A stretch of DNA of 64,000 nt, from assembly GCA_965198485.1 (NCBI GenBank), contig CBDAPQ010000005.1, forward strand, positions 3,224,001 through 3,288,000, in the 5' to 3' direction. Below, piece after piece: positions 43,982-52,856 of this stretch (position 1 is its first letter; the number at the start of each line of letters is the position of its first letter). Source of the stretch: RH-AL1 sp965198485. GTDB lineage: Bacteria; Pseudomonadota; Alphaproteobacteria; Rhizobiales; Beijerinckiaceae. The notes beneath the pieces are model-generated. The model was not told where the DNA came from and did not search any database. It saw nothing but the letters and a program-made list of their open reading frames with translations. The position numbers were made by a program, and so were the translations under genes.

Positions 43982-45922
43982 CTAGAGCGCGGTCGCGAGC
44001 CGTCCCGTCGATGCCCCGAAACCTTCCGCTGCCGCTTCCTTGCCCACGAGGGCGCTGAGCTGCTCCCGTATGTCGCGAATGCGAGCCAAAGTAGCGTCGC
44101 AGGGATTGGTAGCTAGAGCTAGTTCGGCGGAAGGCAACTCCTTATGTAACGCGCGCGCCTCACGGTGCAAGACGAGTGCCTGCCGCAACACGAAAGCCGC
44201 GTCTGAGGCCGGCGCCTCGGGTGCCAGGTACCAGGCCGAGCCGCTCACCGCCCGGCCGATCCTCTCGATGAGCGGGCCAAAGTCCGCGTCCATCAGGGTT
44301 TCCGCCAGCGTCTCGGGCGTATCCGCGAAATCATGGGCCGCATCGATCAGGCGATCGCGCAATGTGGTGAGCTCCGAGCCGACCGCGCCGAGATGGCCGA
44401 AATCCAGTGCGACGATGTCGTCGAGATGATCCTCGACGAGCTGCGGCCTTTTAAGAAGGATGCACAGGATCAGCGCTTCACGCGGCGGTAGCGGATGGTG
44501 TTCACTGAGATTTCTGATCAGGCTGGCGCTCGCCGAGAGCGGCTTGGTCATGTAGCCGGTGGGTTCTGCCTTGTCGCGACCTTGCTTGAAGCCGCCATAC
44601 GCCTTTCCGACAGAAGCCATCCTGCCGCCCTGCCCTTGCCGGAGCTCCCGGAAGAACTTGTAGGCGCGATCCTTGAACTCGCGCGCGTAGAGCCGGCGCA
44701 GCGTCTCGTCCTTGATCGTGGCCGCCATCTCGGCTGTCTCGCGCTCCAGCGCGGCGCATTGCTCGGGGGTCGCGAAGGATCGACCCTCGATCGCCCGGCT
44801 CCAGACCAGATCGACGAGCGGCAGCGCGGTGTCGAGCGCCGCCGCCACCGCCGCGGCGCCGGCAGAGCGGATCAGCTCGTCGGGATCCTGCCCCTCGGGC
44901 AGCAGCGCGAACGCCAGCGTACGGTCCGCCCGCAGCTGCGGCAGCGCCAGGGCCGCCGCGCGGGCCGCCGCCTTGCGGCCGGCCTTGTCGCCGTCGAAGC
45001 ACAGGATCGGTTCGCCCGCCATGCCCCACAGCAGACCGGCCTGTTCCTCGGTCAAGGCCGTGCCTAGCCCTGCCACCGTCTCGGGGAAACCGGCGGCGTG
45101 CATGGCGATAACGTCGATGTAGCCTTCGACCGCGATCACGCGCCCCCGATCGTGCGCCGCCTTGCGCGCGCGATGATGGTTGAAAAGCAGCCGGCCCTTG
45201 TAGAAGAGCGGGGTTTCAGGCGAGTTCAGATATTTGGCGGGGACGTCCTTCTCCAGCGCGCGGCCCCCGAAGGCGATGACGCGTCCGGTGCGGTCGTGGA
45301 TCGGGAACATGACGCGTTCGCGGAAGCGGTCGTAAGGCACCGCCACCTCATCACCATGGATCAGCAGGCCGGCCTCGCACATGCTCGCGACGTCGGCGCC
45401 TTTGGCCGCGAGCGCGTCGCGCAACGCGTGCCGCCCCGACGGCGCGTAGCCGATGCGAAACTCCGCGCGGCTCGCCGCGGCGATGCCGCGTCCGTCGAGG
45501 TAGGCGCGGGCGCGGGCGCCGCGCTCGCTCTTGAGTTCCGCCTCGAAGAAGCCGGCGGCCCATTCGCAGACCTCGTGCAGCCCGGCGCGGCGCTTCTCCT
45601 CGCGCTCCGACTCGGGCGAGCGCGCCGGGAGAGCGAGCCCCGCCTCGCCCGCCAGCAGCTCGACCGTCTCGGGAAAGGAGAGCCCCTCGGTCTCCATCAC
45701 GAAATCGAAGATGTTGCCGTTCTTGCCTGAGGAGAAGTCGAACCAGGCCATCTTCTGGTCATTGACGAAGAAGCTGGGGGTCTTCTCCTGCCCGAACGGC
45801 GACAGGCCCACGAATTCTCGCCCCGACTTCTTCAAAGGCACGCGGCGGCGCACGACCTCGGAGACCGGGACGCGGGCCTTGATGTCTTCGAGGAACGATG
45901 GCGAATAGCGCATGATGTCCAC
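43982..45922 (-). CDS. dnaG: DNA primase DnaG with altered zinc-binding domain
   Basis: The 646-residue protein (ATG 45922; ATG 45913 equally possible) has the primase layout: N-terminal domain, TOPRIM core (RVIAVEGYIDVIAMHAAGFP, ILCFDGDKAGRKAA) and a C-terminal helicase-binding region. The CHC2 zinc domain is unusual. Where primases have Cys-Pro-Phe-His the sequence is LSPFGQEKTPSF (Ser41, Gly44), and the second pair reads WFDFSSG (Asp62, Ser65), so all four ligands are gone while the surrounding fold motifs (EKTPSF, GNIFDFVMETEGLSFPE) are kept. It must work without that zinc. rpoD follows after 144 bp. Confidence 0.96.
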   Translation of the reverse strand: MDIMRYSPSFLEDIKARVPVSEVVRRRVPLKKSGREFVGLSPFGQEKTPSFFVNDQKMAWFDFSSGKNGNIFDFVMETEGLSFPETVELLAGEAGLALPARSPESEREEKRRAGLHEVCEWAAGFFEAELKSERGARARAYLDGRGIAAASRAEFRIGYAPSGRHALRDALAAKGADVASMCEAGLLIHGDEVAVPYDRFRERVMFPIHDRTGRVIAFGGRALEKDVPAKYLNSPETPLFYKGRLLFNHHRARKAAHDRGRVIAVEGYIDVIAMHAAGFPETVAGLGTALTEEQAGLLWGMAGEPILCFDGDKAGRKAAARAAALALPQLRADRTLAFALLPEGQDPDELIRSAGAAAVAAALDTALPLVDLVWSRAIEGRSFATPEQCAALERETAEMAATIKDETLRRLYAREFKDRAYKFFRELRQGQGGRMASVGKAYGGFKQGRDKAEPTGYMTKPLSASASLIRNLSEHHPLPPREALILCILLKRPQLVEDHLDDIVALDFGHLGAVGSELTTLRDRLIDAAHDFADTPETLAETLMDADFGPLIERIGRAVSGSAWYLAPEAPASDAAFVLRQALVLHREARALHKELPSAELALATNPCDATLARIRDIREQLSALVGKEAAAEGFGASTGRLATAL

Positions 45923-46022
45923 ACCTACCCTGCGCCGCGGGCTGACGGACCCGTGCGACGCGAGCTGTCCCCCGTTTCAACAGGCCTGCAGCCGGATCCT
46001 GGTACGAATATAGGAACAAACC

Positions 46023-46835
46023 GTGTCCAACAAAGCCGCCCGCTTCCTCGACATGAAGCGCAGAGGTGAGAAGATCACCGTGTTGACCGCCTACGATGCT
46101 CCGACCGCCCGGGCCGAGCACGAGGCCGGGATCGACCTGATCCTCGTCGGCGACAGCGTGGGCACCACCGTGCTCGGCTACGCCGACGAGCGCGATGTGA
46201 CCCTCGACGACATCGCCCACCACGTGCGCGCCGTGCGTCGCGGCGCCCCCGAGGCGGCGATCCTCGCCGACCTCCCCTTCGCCACCTACGACACGCCGGA
46301 GGCCGCCGTGGCGAGCGCCCGGCACTTGGTCGCGGCGGGCGCCGACATCGTCAAGTTCGAGGGCGCCCGGCCCGACGTCGCGCGCGCGCTCGCCGCCGCC
46401 GGGATCGCCGCCTCGGGCCACCTCGGGCTGGAATGTCAGCACCACGACGAGCGGCGCCTCAAGGCCAGGACGGCCACCGCGGCGCTGAAGCTCGAGACCG
46501 ATGCCGTGACGCTGAGCGAGGCCGGAATCTCGCTGCTCATCCTGGAGTTGATCCCGGAGGCGGTCGCGAGCCGCATCACCCGGGCCGTAACGGCGGCGAC
46601 GATCGGCATCGGTGCCGGACGCGGCACCGATGGCCAGGTGCTGGTCATCAACGACATCCTCGGCCTGACCAAGGTCGGCTACCGCCACAACCGCCGTTTC
46701 GCCGAGCTCGGCACCGTCGTCCGCGAGGCAGCCGGCGCCTTCGCCGCGGCGGTGCGCGACGGCTCCTTTCCGGCGCGAGAGAACGTCTTTACCATGCCGG
46801 CGGGCGAACTGGCGCTGATGGAGGACGACGGCTGA
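46023..46835 (+). CDS. panB: 3-methyl-2-oxobutanoate hydroxymethyltransferase (PanB)
   Basis: GTG 46023 gives 270 residues. PanB motifs are ITVLTAYDAPTA, LILVGDSVGTTVLGY (metal Asp), AILADLPFATYD (metal Asp), GHLGLECQ, LLILELIPE (catalytic Glu) and IGIGAGRGTDGQVLVINDIL. It makes ketopantoate for CoA and ACP cofactor synthesis. The GHLGLECQHHDERR stretch departs from the usual GHVGLTPQ, so a paralogue with another substrate is possible; no panC is adjacent. The 240-bp gap after it holds a GCTGAC/GTCAGC hairpin (46935-46952). Confidence 0.9.
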   Translation: MSNKAARFLDMKRRGEKITVLTAYDAPTARAEHEAGIDLILVGDSVGTTVLGYADERDVTLDDIAHHVRAVRRGAPEAAILADLPFATYDTPEAAVASARHLVAAGADIVKFEGARPDVARALAAAGIAASGHLGLECQHHDERRLKARTATAALKLETDAVTLSEAGISLLILELIPEAVASRITRAVTAATIGIGAGRGTDGQVLVINDILGLTKVGYRHNRRFAELGTVVREAAGAFAAAVRDGSFPARENVFTMPAGELALMEDDG

Positions 46836-47075
46836 GAGGAGGCAAATGGAGCCGCTAAGGTCAAGCTTGACTCGTTTGCTGGCAGACGGTCAGCTCTCGT
46901 CTGTCCGCTGCATCGATCCTGATACATGACGCAGGCTGACGCATTGGTCAGCTTCTTGAGAGAGCGAACTCGAAGACAGCTGGTCTGCCAGATATGGGGC
47001 CTTCACCTTAGCTGCACGTCTCGATTGTTCGCCAGGCTGCTTCGCGCTTCTATGGGGTGACAGAAAGGTGGGCCC

Positions 47076-47321
47076 ATGTCCGTCCGCGACATTATCCTCG
47101 GCGAGATGAAGCGCATCGCCGTCGAGCAGAAGAAGACGCTCGGACCGCTCGACGACAAGACTCCGCTGATGACCTGCGGGCTCGATTCGCTCGGCTTCGC
47201 CGTGCTCGTCGCCCGACTCGAGGAGCAGCTTGGCACCGATCCCTTCAGCGCGGCCGACGAAGTGGCGCTGCCTGTCACGATCGGCGACCTCGTCCGCTTC
47301 TACGAGCAGGCGCTTGTCTAA
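47076..47321 (+). CDS. Acyl carrier protein
   Basis: The 81-residue helical protein has the 4'-phosphopantetheine site LMTCGLDSLGFAVLVARLEE (Ser38). It is more divergent than the fatty-acid ACP (no DSLD-TVELVM motif), so it probably belongs to a dedicated pathway. It overlaps the start of the ligase gene by eight bases, and an SDR gene follows, forming a three-gene cassette. Confidence 0.9.
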   Translation: MSVRDIILGEMKRIAVEQKKTLGPLDDKTPLMTCGLDSLGFAVLVARLEEQLGTDPFSAADEVALPVTIGDLVRFYEQALV

Positions 47322-48678
47322 CGCCACGCGGCTTGCCGCTCGGGCGCGCACCGTCATCGACGATGGCGCGAGCCGCGCCGACCTCGGTGCCTTCGCCCGC
47401 GGCGAGAGCAGCCTCGGCGGCGCCGCGCCGGGCCTCGTGGGTCGGTCGGTGCTGGTGGTGACGTCGGGCCAGATCGCCGCCGCCTGCGTCCTTGTCGAGC
47501 TTGACGGCGTCGCCCGCCGGCTCGTCATCGCTCCCCCCGACCTGACCGATCGCGACCTCGACACCTTTTTGGAAGACGGTGAGGTCGACGTGGTCGCCAC
47601 CGACCGGCCCGACCTCCTCGGCCGCGACGACCTCGACATCGTCTCCGTGGCGTTGTCCGCTCACGCGCCAGCTTCCGCGCCGGCCCGCACGCAAGATACC
47701 GAGTGGGTGCTCGCCACCTCCGGCACCTCGGGGCGGCCCAAGCTGGTCGCACACAGGCTGGCCGCGTTGACCGACGCGATCCGGCAGGCCCCGCCCGGCG
47801 CCGCGCCTTCGAAATGGGCCACATTCTATGATATTCGCCGGTACGGCGGCTTGCAGATCTTCCTGCGCGCGCTCTTCGATGGCACCGATCTCGTCGTGTC
47901 TGCGCCCGGCGAGGCCCTGGGCGACCATCTCGCCCGCCTCGCCGCCGCCGGCGTCAGTTCCATTTCGGGCACGCCGTCGCACTGGCGTCGCGTTCTGATG
48001 AGCGGCCAGCGCGGCGCCTTCGCGCCCTCCTACATCCGCCTGTCCGGCGAGATCGCCGACCAGATGGTGCTCGACGCGCTCGCCGAGGCTTTCCCCGGCG
48101 CCGCGATCGGCCACGCCTACGCCTCGACCGAAGCCGGCGTCGGCTTCGCCGTCAACGACGGACGGGCGGGCTTCCCCGCCGCCTTGCTGGACGCGGAGAC
48201 CAATGGCGTCGCGCTGAAGGTCGCGGATGGCACGCTGCGCCTGCGCTCCAACCGCGCCGCCACGCGGTACCTCGGTGCGGCAGCGGCACCGTTGAAGGAC
48301 GCCGAAGGCTACGTCGACTCCGGCGACCTGATCGAGGTCCGCGACGGGCGCTGCCACTTCGTCGGACGGCGCGGCGGCATCATCAACGTCGGCGGACTCA
48401 AGGTGAACCCGGAAGAAGTCGAGACCGCCATCAACACGCACCCGCAGGTGCGCATGTCGCTGGTCAAGGCGCGGCGCAATCCGCTCACCGGCGCCATCGT
48501 GGTGGCCGAGGTGGTGGCGCGCGACGGCGTCGCCGCCGACGACGCGCTCAAGGCCGAGATCCTCGATCTCTGCCGCCAGCGCCTGCCGGCGCACAAGGTG
48601 CCGGCGCTGGTCAAGTTCGTGCCGGCGTTGCCGCTGACCGCCGCCGGCAAGCTCAGCCGTGAGCCTGCTGTTGCGTAA
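47314..48678 (+). CDS. AMP-forming acyl ligase (ANL superfamily)
   Basis: TTG 47314, inside the ACP 3' end, gives 454 residues. ANL motifs are present in order: A3 LATSGTSGRPKLVAH (residues ~134-148), YIRLSGEIADQM, A5 AYASTEAGVGF, A7 GYVDSGDLIEV, A8 GRRGGIINVGGLKVNPEEVE and A10 LPLTAAGKLSRE with catalytic Lys446. The N-terminal region before A3 is short compared with typical acyl-CoA synthetases (about 500-550 residues). Placement beside an ACP suggests it loads an acyl group onto that carrier. The substrate is unknown. Confidence 0.92.
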   Translation: MSNATRLAARARTVIDDGASRADLGAFARGESSLGGAAPGLVGRSVLVVTSGQIAAACVLVELDGVARRLVIAPPDLTDRDLDTFLEDGEVDVVATDRPDLLGRDDLDIVSVALSAHAPASAPARTQDTEWVLATSGTSGRPKLVAHRLAALTDAIRQAPPGAAPSKWATFYDIRRYGGLQIFLRALFDGTDLVVSAPGEALGDHLARLAAAGVSSISGTPSHWRRVLMSGQRGAFAPSYIRLSGEIADQMVLDALAEAFPGAAIGHAYASTEAGVGFAVNDGRAGFPAALLDAETNGVALKVADGTLRLRSNRAATRYLGAAAAPLKDAEGYVDSGDLIEVRDGRCHFVGRRGGIINVGGLKVNPEEVETAINTHPQVRMSLVKARRNPLTGAIVVAEVVARDGVAADDALKAEILDLCRQRLPAHKVPALVKFVPALPLTAAGKLSREPAVA

Positions 48679-49405
48679 CGTCCTCGTCACCGGCTCCAGC
48701 CGCGGCATCGGCCTGGGCATCGCCAAGACGCTGGCCGCCGACGGCTTTCGCGTGCTCGCCGTGGCACGCCAGGAGGGCGAGGCGCTGACGCGCACCATCG
48801 CCGAGGCGGAATGGGCCGGCGCCGGCTTGATCCACTTCGCCGCCTTCGACCTCGAGGTGCTCGATGGCATTCCCGACCTCGTCCGCAGCCTGACCGAGGC
48901 GCACGGCCCGCTCTACGGGCTGGTCAACAACGCCGGGCTCGGCACCGAGGGCGTGCTGGCGACCATGCCCGCCGCCGCAATCGAACGGCTGGTGCGGCTC
49001 AACGTGACCGCGCCGATGCTGCTCGCCAAGCAGGCGGTGCGCTCGATGATGTCGGCCGGCGCCGGCCGCATCGTCAACATGAGCTCGATCGTCGCCGCGA
49101 CGGGTTATCATGGCCTTTCCGTCTACGCCGCCACCAAGGCCTCGATGATCGGCTTCACCCGCTCGCTGGCCCGTGAGGTCGGTCCGCTCGGCGTCACGGT
49201 CAACGCCGTGGCGCCCGGCTTCGTCGCCACCGACATGACCGCCGGGCTCGGGGTCGAGGGGATGGCGCGGGTGGCGCGCCGCTCCGCGCTCAAACGCATG
49301 CCCGAGGTGGACGATGTGGCCCACGCGGTCGCCTTCCTGATGAGCGACAAGGCGCGTAACATAACTGGCACGACGATGACGGTCGATGCGGGGAACACGG
49401 CTTAG
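48659..49405 (+). CDS. FabG-like short-chain dehydrogenase
   Basis: GTG 48659 overlaps the ligase by 20 bases. The 248-residue protein has VLVTGSSRGIGLGIAKTLAA, LVNNAGLGTEG, MSSIVAATGYHGLSVYAATK (catalytic Ser, Tyr and Lys) and APGFVATDMTAGL, with the C-terminal GTTMTVDAGNTA of the FabG group. It is likely a 3-oxoacyl-ACP reductase acting on the cassette's own ACP. It ends six bases before a large palindromic repeat. Confidence 0.92.
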   Translation: MSLLLRNVLVTGSSRGIGLGIAKTLAADGFRVLAVARQEGEALTRTIAEAEWAGAGLIHFAAFDLEVLDGIPDLVRSLTEAHGPLYGLVNNAGLGTEGVLATMPAAAIERLVRLNVTAPMLLAKQAVRSMMSAGAGRIVNMSSIVAATGYHGLSVYAATKASMIGFTRSLAREVGPLGVTVNAVAPGFVATDMTAGLGVEGMARVARRSALKRMPEVDDVAHAVAFLMSDKARNITGTTMTVDAGNTA

Positions 49406-49410
49406 GAGGC

Positions 49411-49550
49411 GCCGTCTTTCCGAGGCGAGCGCAGCGAGAGCCCGGAACCCATGACAACGTGCGAGCCGGCAAGCGCGGCACCATTCCGCGAACCGCCCAG
49501 CCGCGATGTCAGAGGTTCCGGGCTCGCCTCCAGCGCTCCGGGAAGACGGC
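49411..49550. repeat. Long extragenic palindrome (REP-like)
   Basis: Arms at 49411-49456 and 49507-49550 are imperfect reverse complements: both contain GCCGTCTT, GAGCCCGGAACC and a TGACA edge. They enclose about 50 bases. The shape and the CCGGAA-type core resemble extragenic palindromes common in Hyphomicrobiales. It may end transcription of the ACP-ligase-SDR unit and separates it from metZ. Confidence 0.65.
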
Positions 49551-49638
49551 AGTCGCGGCGGTGGCATGCGGCCTGCTGCTTCATACCCGCAGGCGACGAG
49601 GGCGTCCCGCAACGGCACGCCCAGCGAAGGACCAAGTG

Positions 49639-50934
49639 ATGCGCAGCGAGACGATCGCGATCCACGGGGGCTACGACGGCGATCCCACGACGCACAGCTG
49701 TGCCGTGCCGATCTACCAGACCGTCGCCTACGAGTTCGACAGCGCCGACCACGGCGCTGCGCTCTTCAACCTCGAGGTTCCGGGCTACCGCTACAGCCGC
49801 ATCGCCAACCCGACCTGCGCCGTCCTGGAACGCCGCGTCGCGCAGCTCGAAGGCGGCGCCGCCGCGCTGGTCACCTCGACGGGACAGGCTGCGTTCCACT
49901 ACGCGATCTCGACCTTGGCCGACCATGGCGGCACGATCGTCGCGCCAGCGCAGCTCTACGGTACCACGCATACTCTGCTGGCCCACGTGTTGCCGCGCCA
50001 GGGCATCCGCACCCGCTTCGCCGCAGACGCCAGTCCGGAAGCCATCGAGGCGCTGATCGACGACGACACCCGCGCAGTCTTCTGCGAGAGCATCGGCAAC
50101 CCCGCCGGCAACATCGCCGACGTGGCGGCGCTGGCTGAGGTGGCGCACCGCCATGGCGTGCCGCTGGTGGTGGACAACACCGTCGCCTCGCCGATCCTGT
50201 TTCGGCCGATCGAGCATGGCGCCGACATCGTGATGGAGAGCCTCACCAAGTTCATGGGCGGCCACGGCACCACGCTCGCCGGCGCGGTGATCGATGCCGG
50301 GCGCTTCCCTTGGCGCGAACACGCTGACAAGTTTCCGATGTTCACCGTGCCGGATGAGAGCTACCACGGCATGGTCTACGCCGACCGTTACGGCGCGGAA
50401 TGCTATATCGCCCGCGCCCGCTCGGTGTACCAGCGTACCTGCGGCGCAGTGCTCTCGCCCTTTAACGCCTTCCTTATCCTGCAAGGCATCGAGACGGTGG
50501 CGCTGCGCATGGAGCGCCACGTCGCCAACGCCCGCGCCGTCGCCGAATTCTTACGGTCGGACCCGCGGGTGGCATGGGTGACCTACGCCGGCTTTCCCGA
50601 CAGCCCATACTACGACCTGTCGCAGCGCTTGATGGGCGGCCAGGCCTCGTCGCTCTTCACCTTCGGCGTAAGCGGCGGCTTCGAGGCCGGCAAGCGCTTC
50701 TACGACGCGCTGAGCCTCATCAAGCGCCTGGTCAATATCGGCGACACGCGTTCGCTGGCCTGCCACCCGGCCTCGACCACGCACCGGCAGATGAACCCGG
50801 ACGAGCAGCGCGCCGCCGGAGTCACGCCCGACCTCATCCGCATCTCGGTCGGCATCGAGCACGTCGACGACATCGTCGCCGACCTCGACCAGGCGCTGGC
50901 GGCGGCCGCCGGCCTCGCCCAAGCCGCGGAGTAG
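49639..50934 (+). CDS. O-acyl-homoserine sulfhydrylase (MetY/MetZ-like)
   Basis: ATG 49639 (GAAGGA upstream) gives 431 residues of the Cys/Met-metabolism PLP family. Key parts are SETIAIHGGYDGDPTTHSCA, VPIYQTVAYEFDSADHGAAL, YSRIANPTCAVLERRVAQLE, VVDNTVASPILFRPIEHGAD and the PLP lysine in MESLTKFMGGHGTTLAG. The HGG and YxF-type N-terminus fits O-acetylhomoserine sulfhydrylase. The metA-like gene four bases downstream would supply the activated homoserine, making a direct-sulfhydrylation methionine unit. I avoid choosing between metY and metZ. Confidence 0.9.
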   Translation: MRSETIAIHGGYDGDPTTHSCAVPIYQTVAYEFDSADHGAALFNLEVPGYRYSRIANPTCAVLERRVAQLEGGAAALVTSTGQAAFHYAISTLADHGGTIVAPAQLYGTTHTLLAHVLPRQGIRTRFAADASPEAIEALIDDDTRAVFCESIGNPAGNIADVAALAEVAHRHGVPLVVDNTVASPILFRPIEHGADIVMESLTKFMGGHGTTLAGAVIDAGRFPWREHADKFPMFTVPDESYHGMVYADRYGAECYIARARSVYQRTCGAVLSPFNAFLILQGIETVALRMERHVANARAVAEFLRSDPRVAWVTYAGFPDSPYYDLSQRLMGGQASSLFTFGVSGGFEAGKRFYDALSLIKRLVNIGDTRSLACHPASTTHRQMNPDEQRAAGVTPDLIRISVGIEHVDDIVADLDQALAAAAGLAQAAE

Positions 50935-50938
50935 AGCC

Positions 50939-51862
50939 GTGCCGGTCGTCCTCGACACGCCAGGCTCGCCCACCCGCGGCGCCTGCGACGTCGAGATCGG
51001 CCTGCTCAACAACCTCGGCGACGCCGGCATGGAAGGTGGCGAGCGCCAGCTGATCGACCTGCTGGAACTGGGCTGCGGCGCTGCGCGTGTCCAGCTGCGG
51101 CTGTTCTCGCTGCCCGCGATCGCCCGCGGCGACGAGACCCGCGCCCGCATGGCGCGCCGCTACCACGATCTCGACGCACTGCTGGGCAGCCGCGTCGACG
51201 GCCTCTTCGTCACCGGTGCCGAGCCCCGCGCCGCAGACCTGCGCGACGAGGCCTTCTGGCCTGAGCTCGCGCAGGTGATCGGCTGGGCGAAGACCGGCAC
51301 GCGCTCGACGATCTGGTCGTGCCTCGCCGCGCACGCCGCGGTGCTGCACCTCGACGGCATCGCACGCCGTCCGCTGCCGGCCAAATGCACCGGCGTCTTC
51401 GCCGTGACGGCCGCGGGTGACCACCCGCTTCTCGCGGGTGCCGGCGAGAGCCTGCAAGTGTGCCATTCCCGTTGGAACGATCTCGACGAGGTCGAACTCG
51501 CCGCCGCCGGCTATACGGTGCTGACGCGCGGCGCGATAGGCGTGGATAGCTTCGTGCGCACGTGCGGCAGCCAGTTTGTGTTCCTGCAGGGTCACCCCGA
51601 ATACGACGCCGAGGCGCTGAAGCGCGAGGCGCGCCGCGACCTGTCGCGCTGGCAAGCGGATCCGTCGCGCACGCTGAGCCTGCCGGCGAACTACTTCGCG
51701 GCGGAGGACGAGGCGACGCTTCGCGCCTACCTCACCGACGGCCGCGCCGAAGCGGTCCTGCCGGAAGTCGGCGCGCCCATGCCGTGGCACCGCGACATGG
51801 CCGTCGCTCTGTTCCGCAACTGGCTCGCCCTGCTCGCCACGAGCGCCGCTCGTGCGGCGTAA
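50939..51862 (+). CDS. metA: Homoserine O-acyltransferase, MetA family
   Basis: GTG 50939 gives 307 residues with the class-I amidotransferase-like fold of MetA: IGLLNNLGDAGMEGGERQLI, DGLFVTGAEPRAADLRDEAF, the nucleophile in STIWSCLAAHAAVLHL, and the His-Glu pair in FLQGHPEYDAEALKREAR. It is divergent from E. coli MetA (LNNLGDAG in place of LNLMPxKxxTE), so acetyl versus succinyl specificity is open. It is in an operon with the upstream sulfhydrylase. Confidence 0.88.
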   Translation: MPVVLDTPGSPTRGACDVEIGLLNNLGDAGMEGGERQLIDLLELGCGAARVQLRLFSLPAIARGDETRARMARRYHDLDALLGSRVDGLFVTGAEPRAADLRDEAFWPELAQVIGWAKTGTRSTIWSCLAAHAAVLHLDGIARRPLPAKCTGVFAVTAAGDHPLLAGAGESLQVCHSRWNDLDEVELAAAGYTVLTRGAIGVDSFVRTCGSQFVFLQGHPEYDAEALKREARRDLSRWQADPSRTLSLPANYFAAEDEATLRAYLTDGRAEAVLPEVGAPMPWHRDMAVALFRNWLALLATSAARAA

Positions 51863-51894
51863 ACCGCCGCCCCGACATCACAAAGGGTAGAGCC

Positions 51895-52821
51895 TCATCC
51901 CAGCACCTCGCCGATTTCGCGGGCGATCGCCGCCAGCGCAGGCGCAGCGGCGGGGACAACGCCGGTGAGGCCGTAGAAATGGTGGACCAGCGCCCCATGG
52001 TCGGTGTGGCGCACGTCTACGCCCGCCGCGCGCAGCTGGGCAGCGTAGGCGAACCCCTCGTCGCGCAGCGGATCGAAGCCAGCGGTGTGGATCAGCGTCG
52101 GCGGCAGGCCGGCGGGATCGGCGTGTAGCGGCGAGACGCGCGGATCGTCGAGCGAGCGGCGCGGCGCGTAAAAGGCGAGGTCGGCGGTTATGGTGGCGGT
52201 GTCGAGCAGGTAGCCCTCGCCGTAGAACCTCCTTGACTCGCGCGCCTCGGCGAAGTCGAGCACGGGGCAGAGCAGCACCTGCGCCTTGAGCCGCAAGCGC
52301 CGGCCTAGCACGCGCGCGACGATGGCGGCCAGCGTGCCGCCGCCGGAGTCGCCGCCGACGCCGAGGCGGCCGGGCAAGATCCCCAAAGCACCGGCCTCGC
52401 GCGCGCAAAAACGCGTCGCGGCGTAGGCGTCGAGGATCGCGGCGGGAAAAGGATGCTCCGGCGCCAAACGATAGCCGACCGAGACGATGCGGCAGGCCGA
52501 GCCGGCGGCGAGGCTGCGGCACAGCGCGTCGTGCGAGTCGAGGCTGCCCGCCACCAGGCCGCCGCCGTGGAAATAGACCAGGCCGGGCGCGGGCTGCGTC
52601 GCATCGACCGGCGCGTAGAGGCGCAACGGAATGGCGTGGCCGCCGCAGCCGGGCGCCACATGCTCCGTAGCCTCCACCGGCTCGGCCGGCGCGCGCGAAA
52701 AGCGCATGAGCCTGTCGAAGGACGCGCGGCGCTCTTGCACGCCTGCTACGCCCCAATCCCTGCCGGCGAGCGCGACCATGGCAAGGAAGCGCCGCGCCTT
52801 CGGGTCCATCGCCTCCGTCAT
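51895..52821 (-). CDS. Alpha/beta hydrolase, hormone-sensitive lipase family
   Basis: The 308-residue protein has the oxyanion motif VYFHGGGLVAGSLDSHDAL, YRLAPEHPFPAAILDAY, the nucleophile elbow GVGGDSGGGTLAAIVA, TAGFDPLRDEG (acid) and the histidine in HGALVHHFYGL. It should hydrolyse short acyl esters in the cytoplasm. The natural substrate is unknown. It converges on metA and is divergent from the aminotransferase. Confidence 0.92.
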   Translation of the reverse strand: MTEAMDPKARRFLAMVALAGRDWGVAGVQERRASFDRLMRFSRAPAEPVEATEHVAPGCGGHAIPLRLYAPVDATQPAPGLVYFHGGGLVAGSLDSHDALCRSLAAGSACRIVSVGYRLAPEHPFPAAILDAYAATRFCAREAGALGILPGRLGVGGDSGGGTLAAIVARVLGRRLRLKAQVLLCPVLDFAEARESRRFYGEGYLLDTATITADLAFYAPRRSLDDPRVSPLHADPAGLPPTLIHTAGFDPLRDEGFAYAAQLRAAGVDVRHTDHGALVHHFYGLTGVVPAAAPALAAIAREIGEVLG

Positions 52822-52856
52822 CGAACCGCCGCGACCATCGGGAAAGCATGCATGCC

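Noticed and set aside
49639..49640. SAM-II or SAH riboswitch in front of the metZ-metA unit
   Set aside because: The leader (49411-49638) is occupied by a long palindrome, and I could not match the conserved core of either riboswitch.
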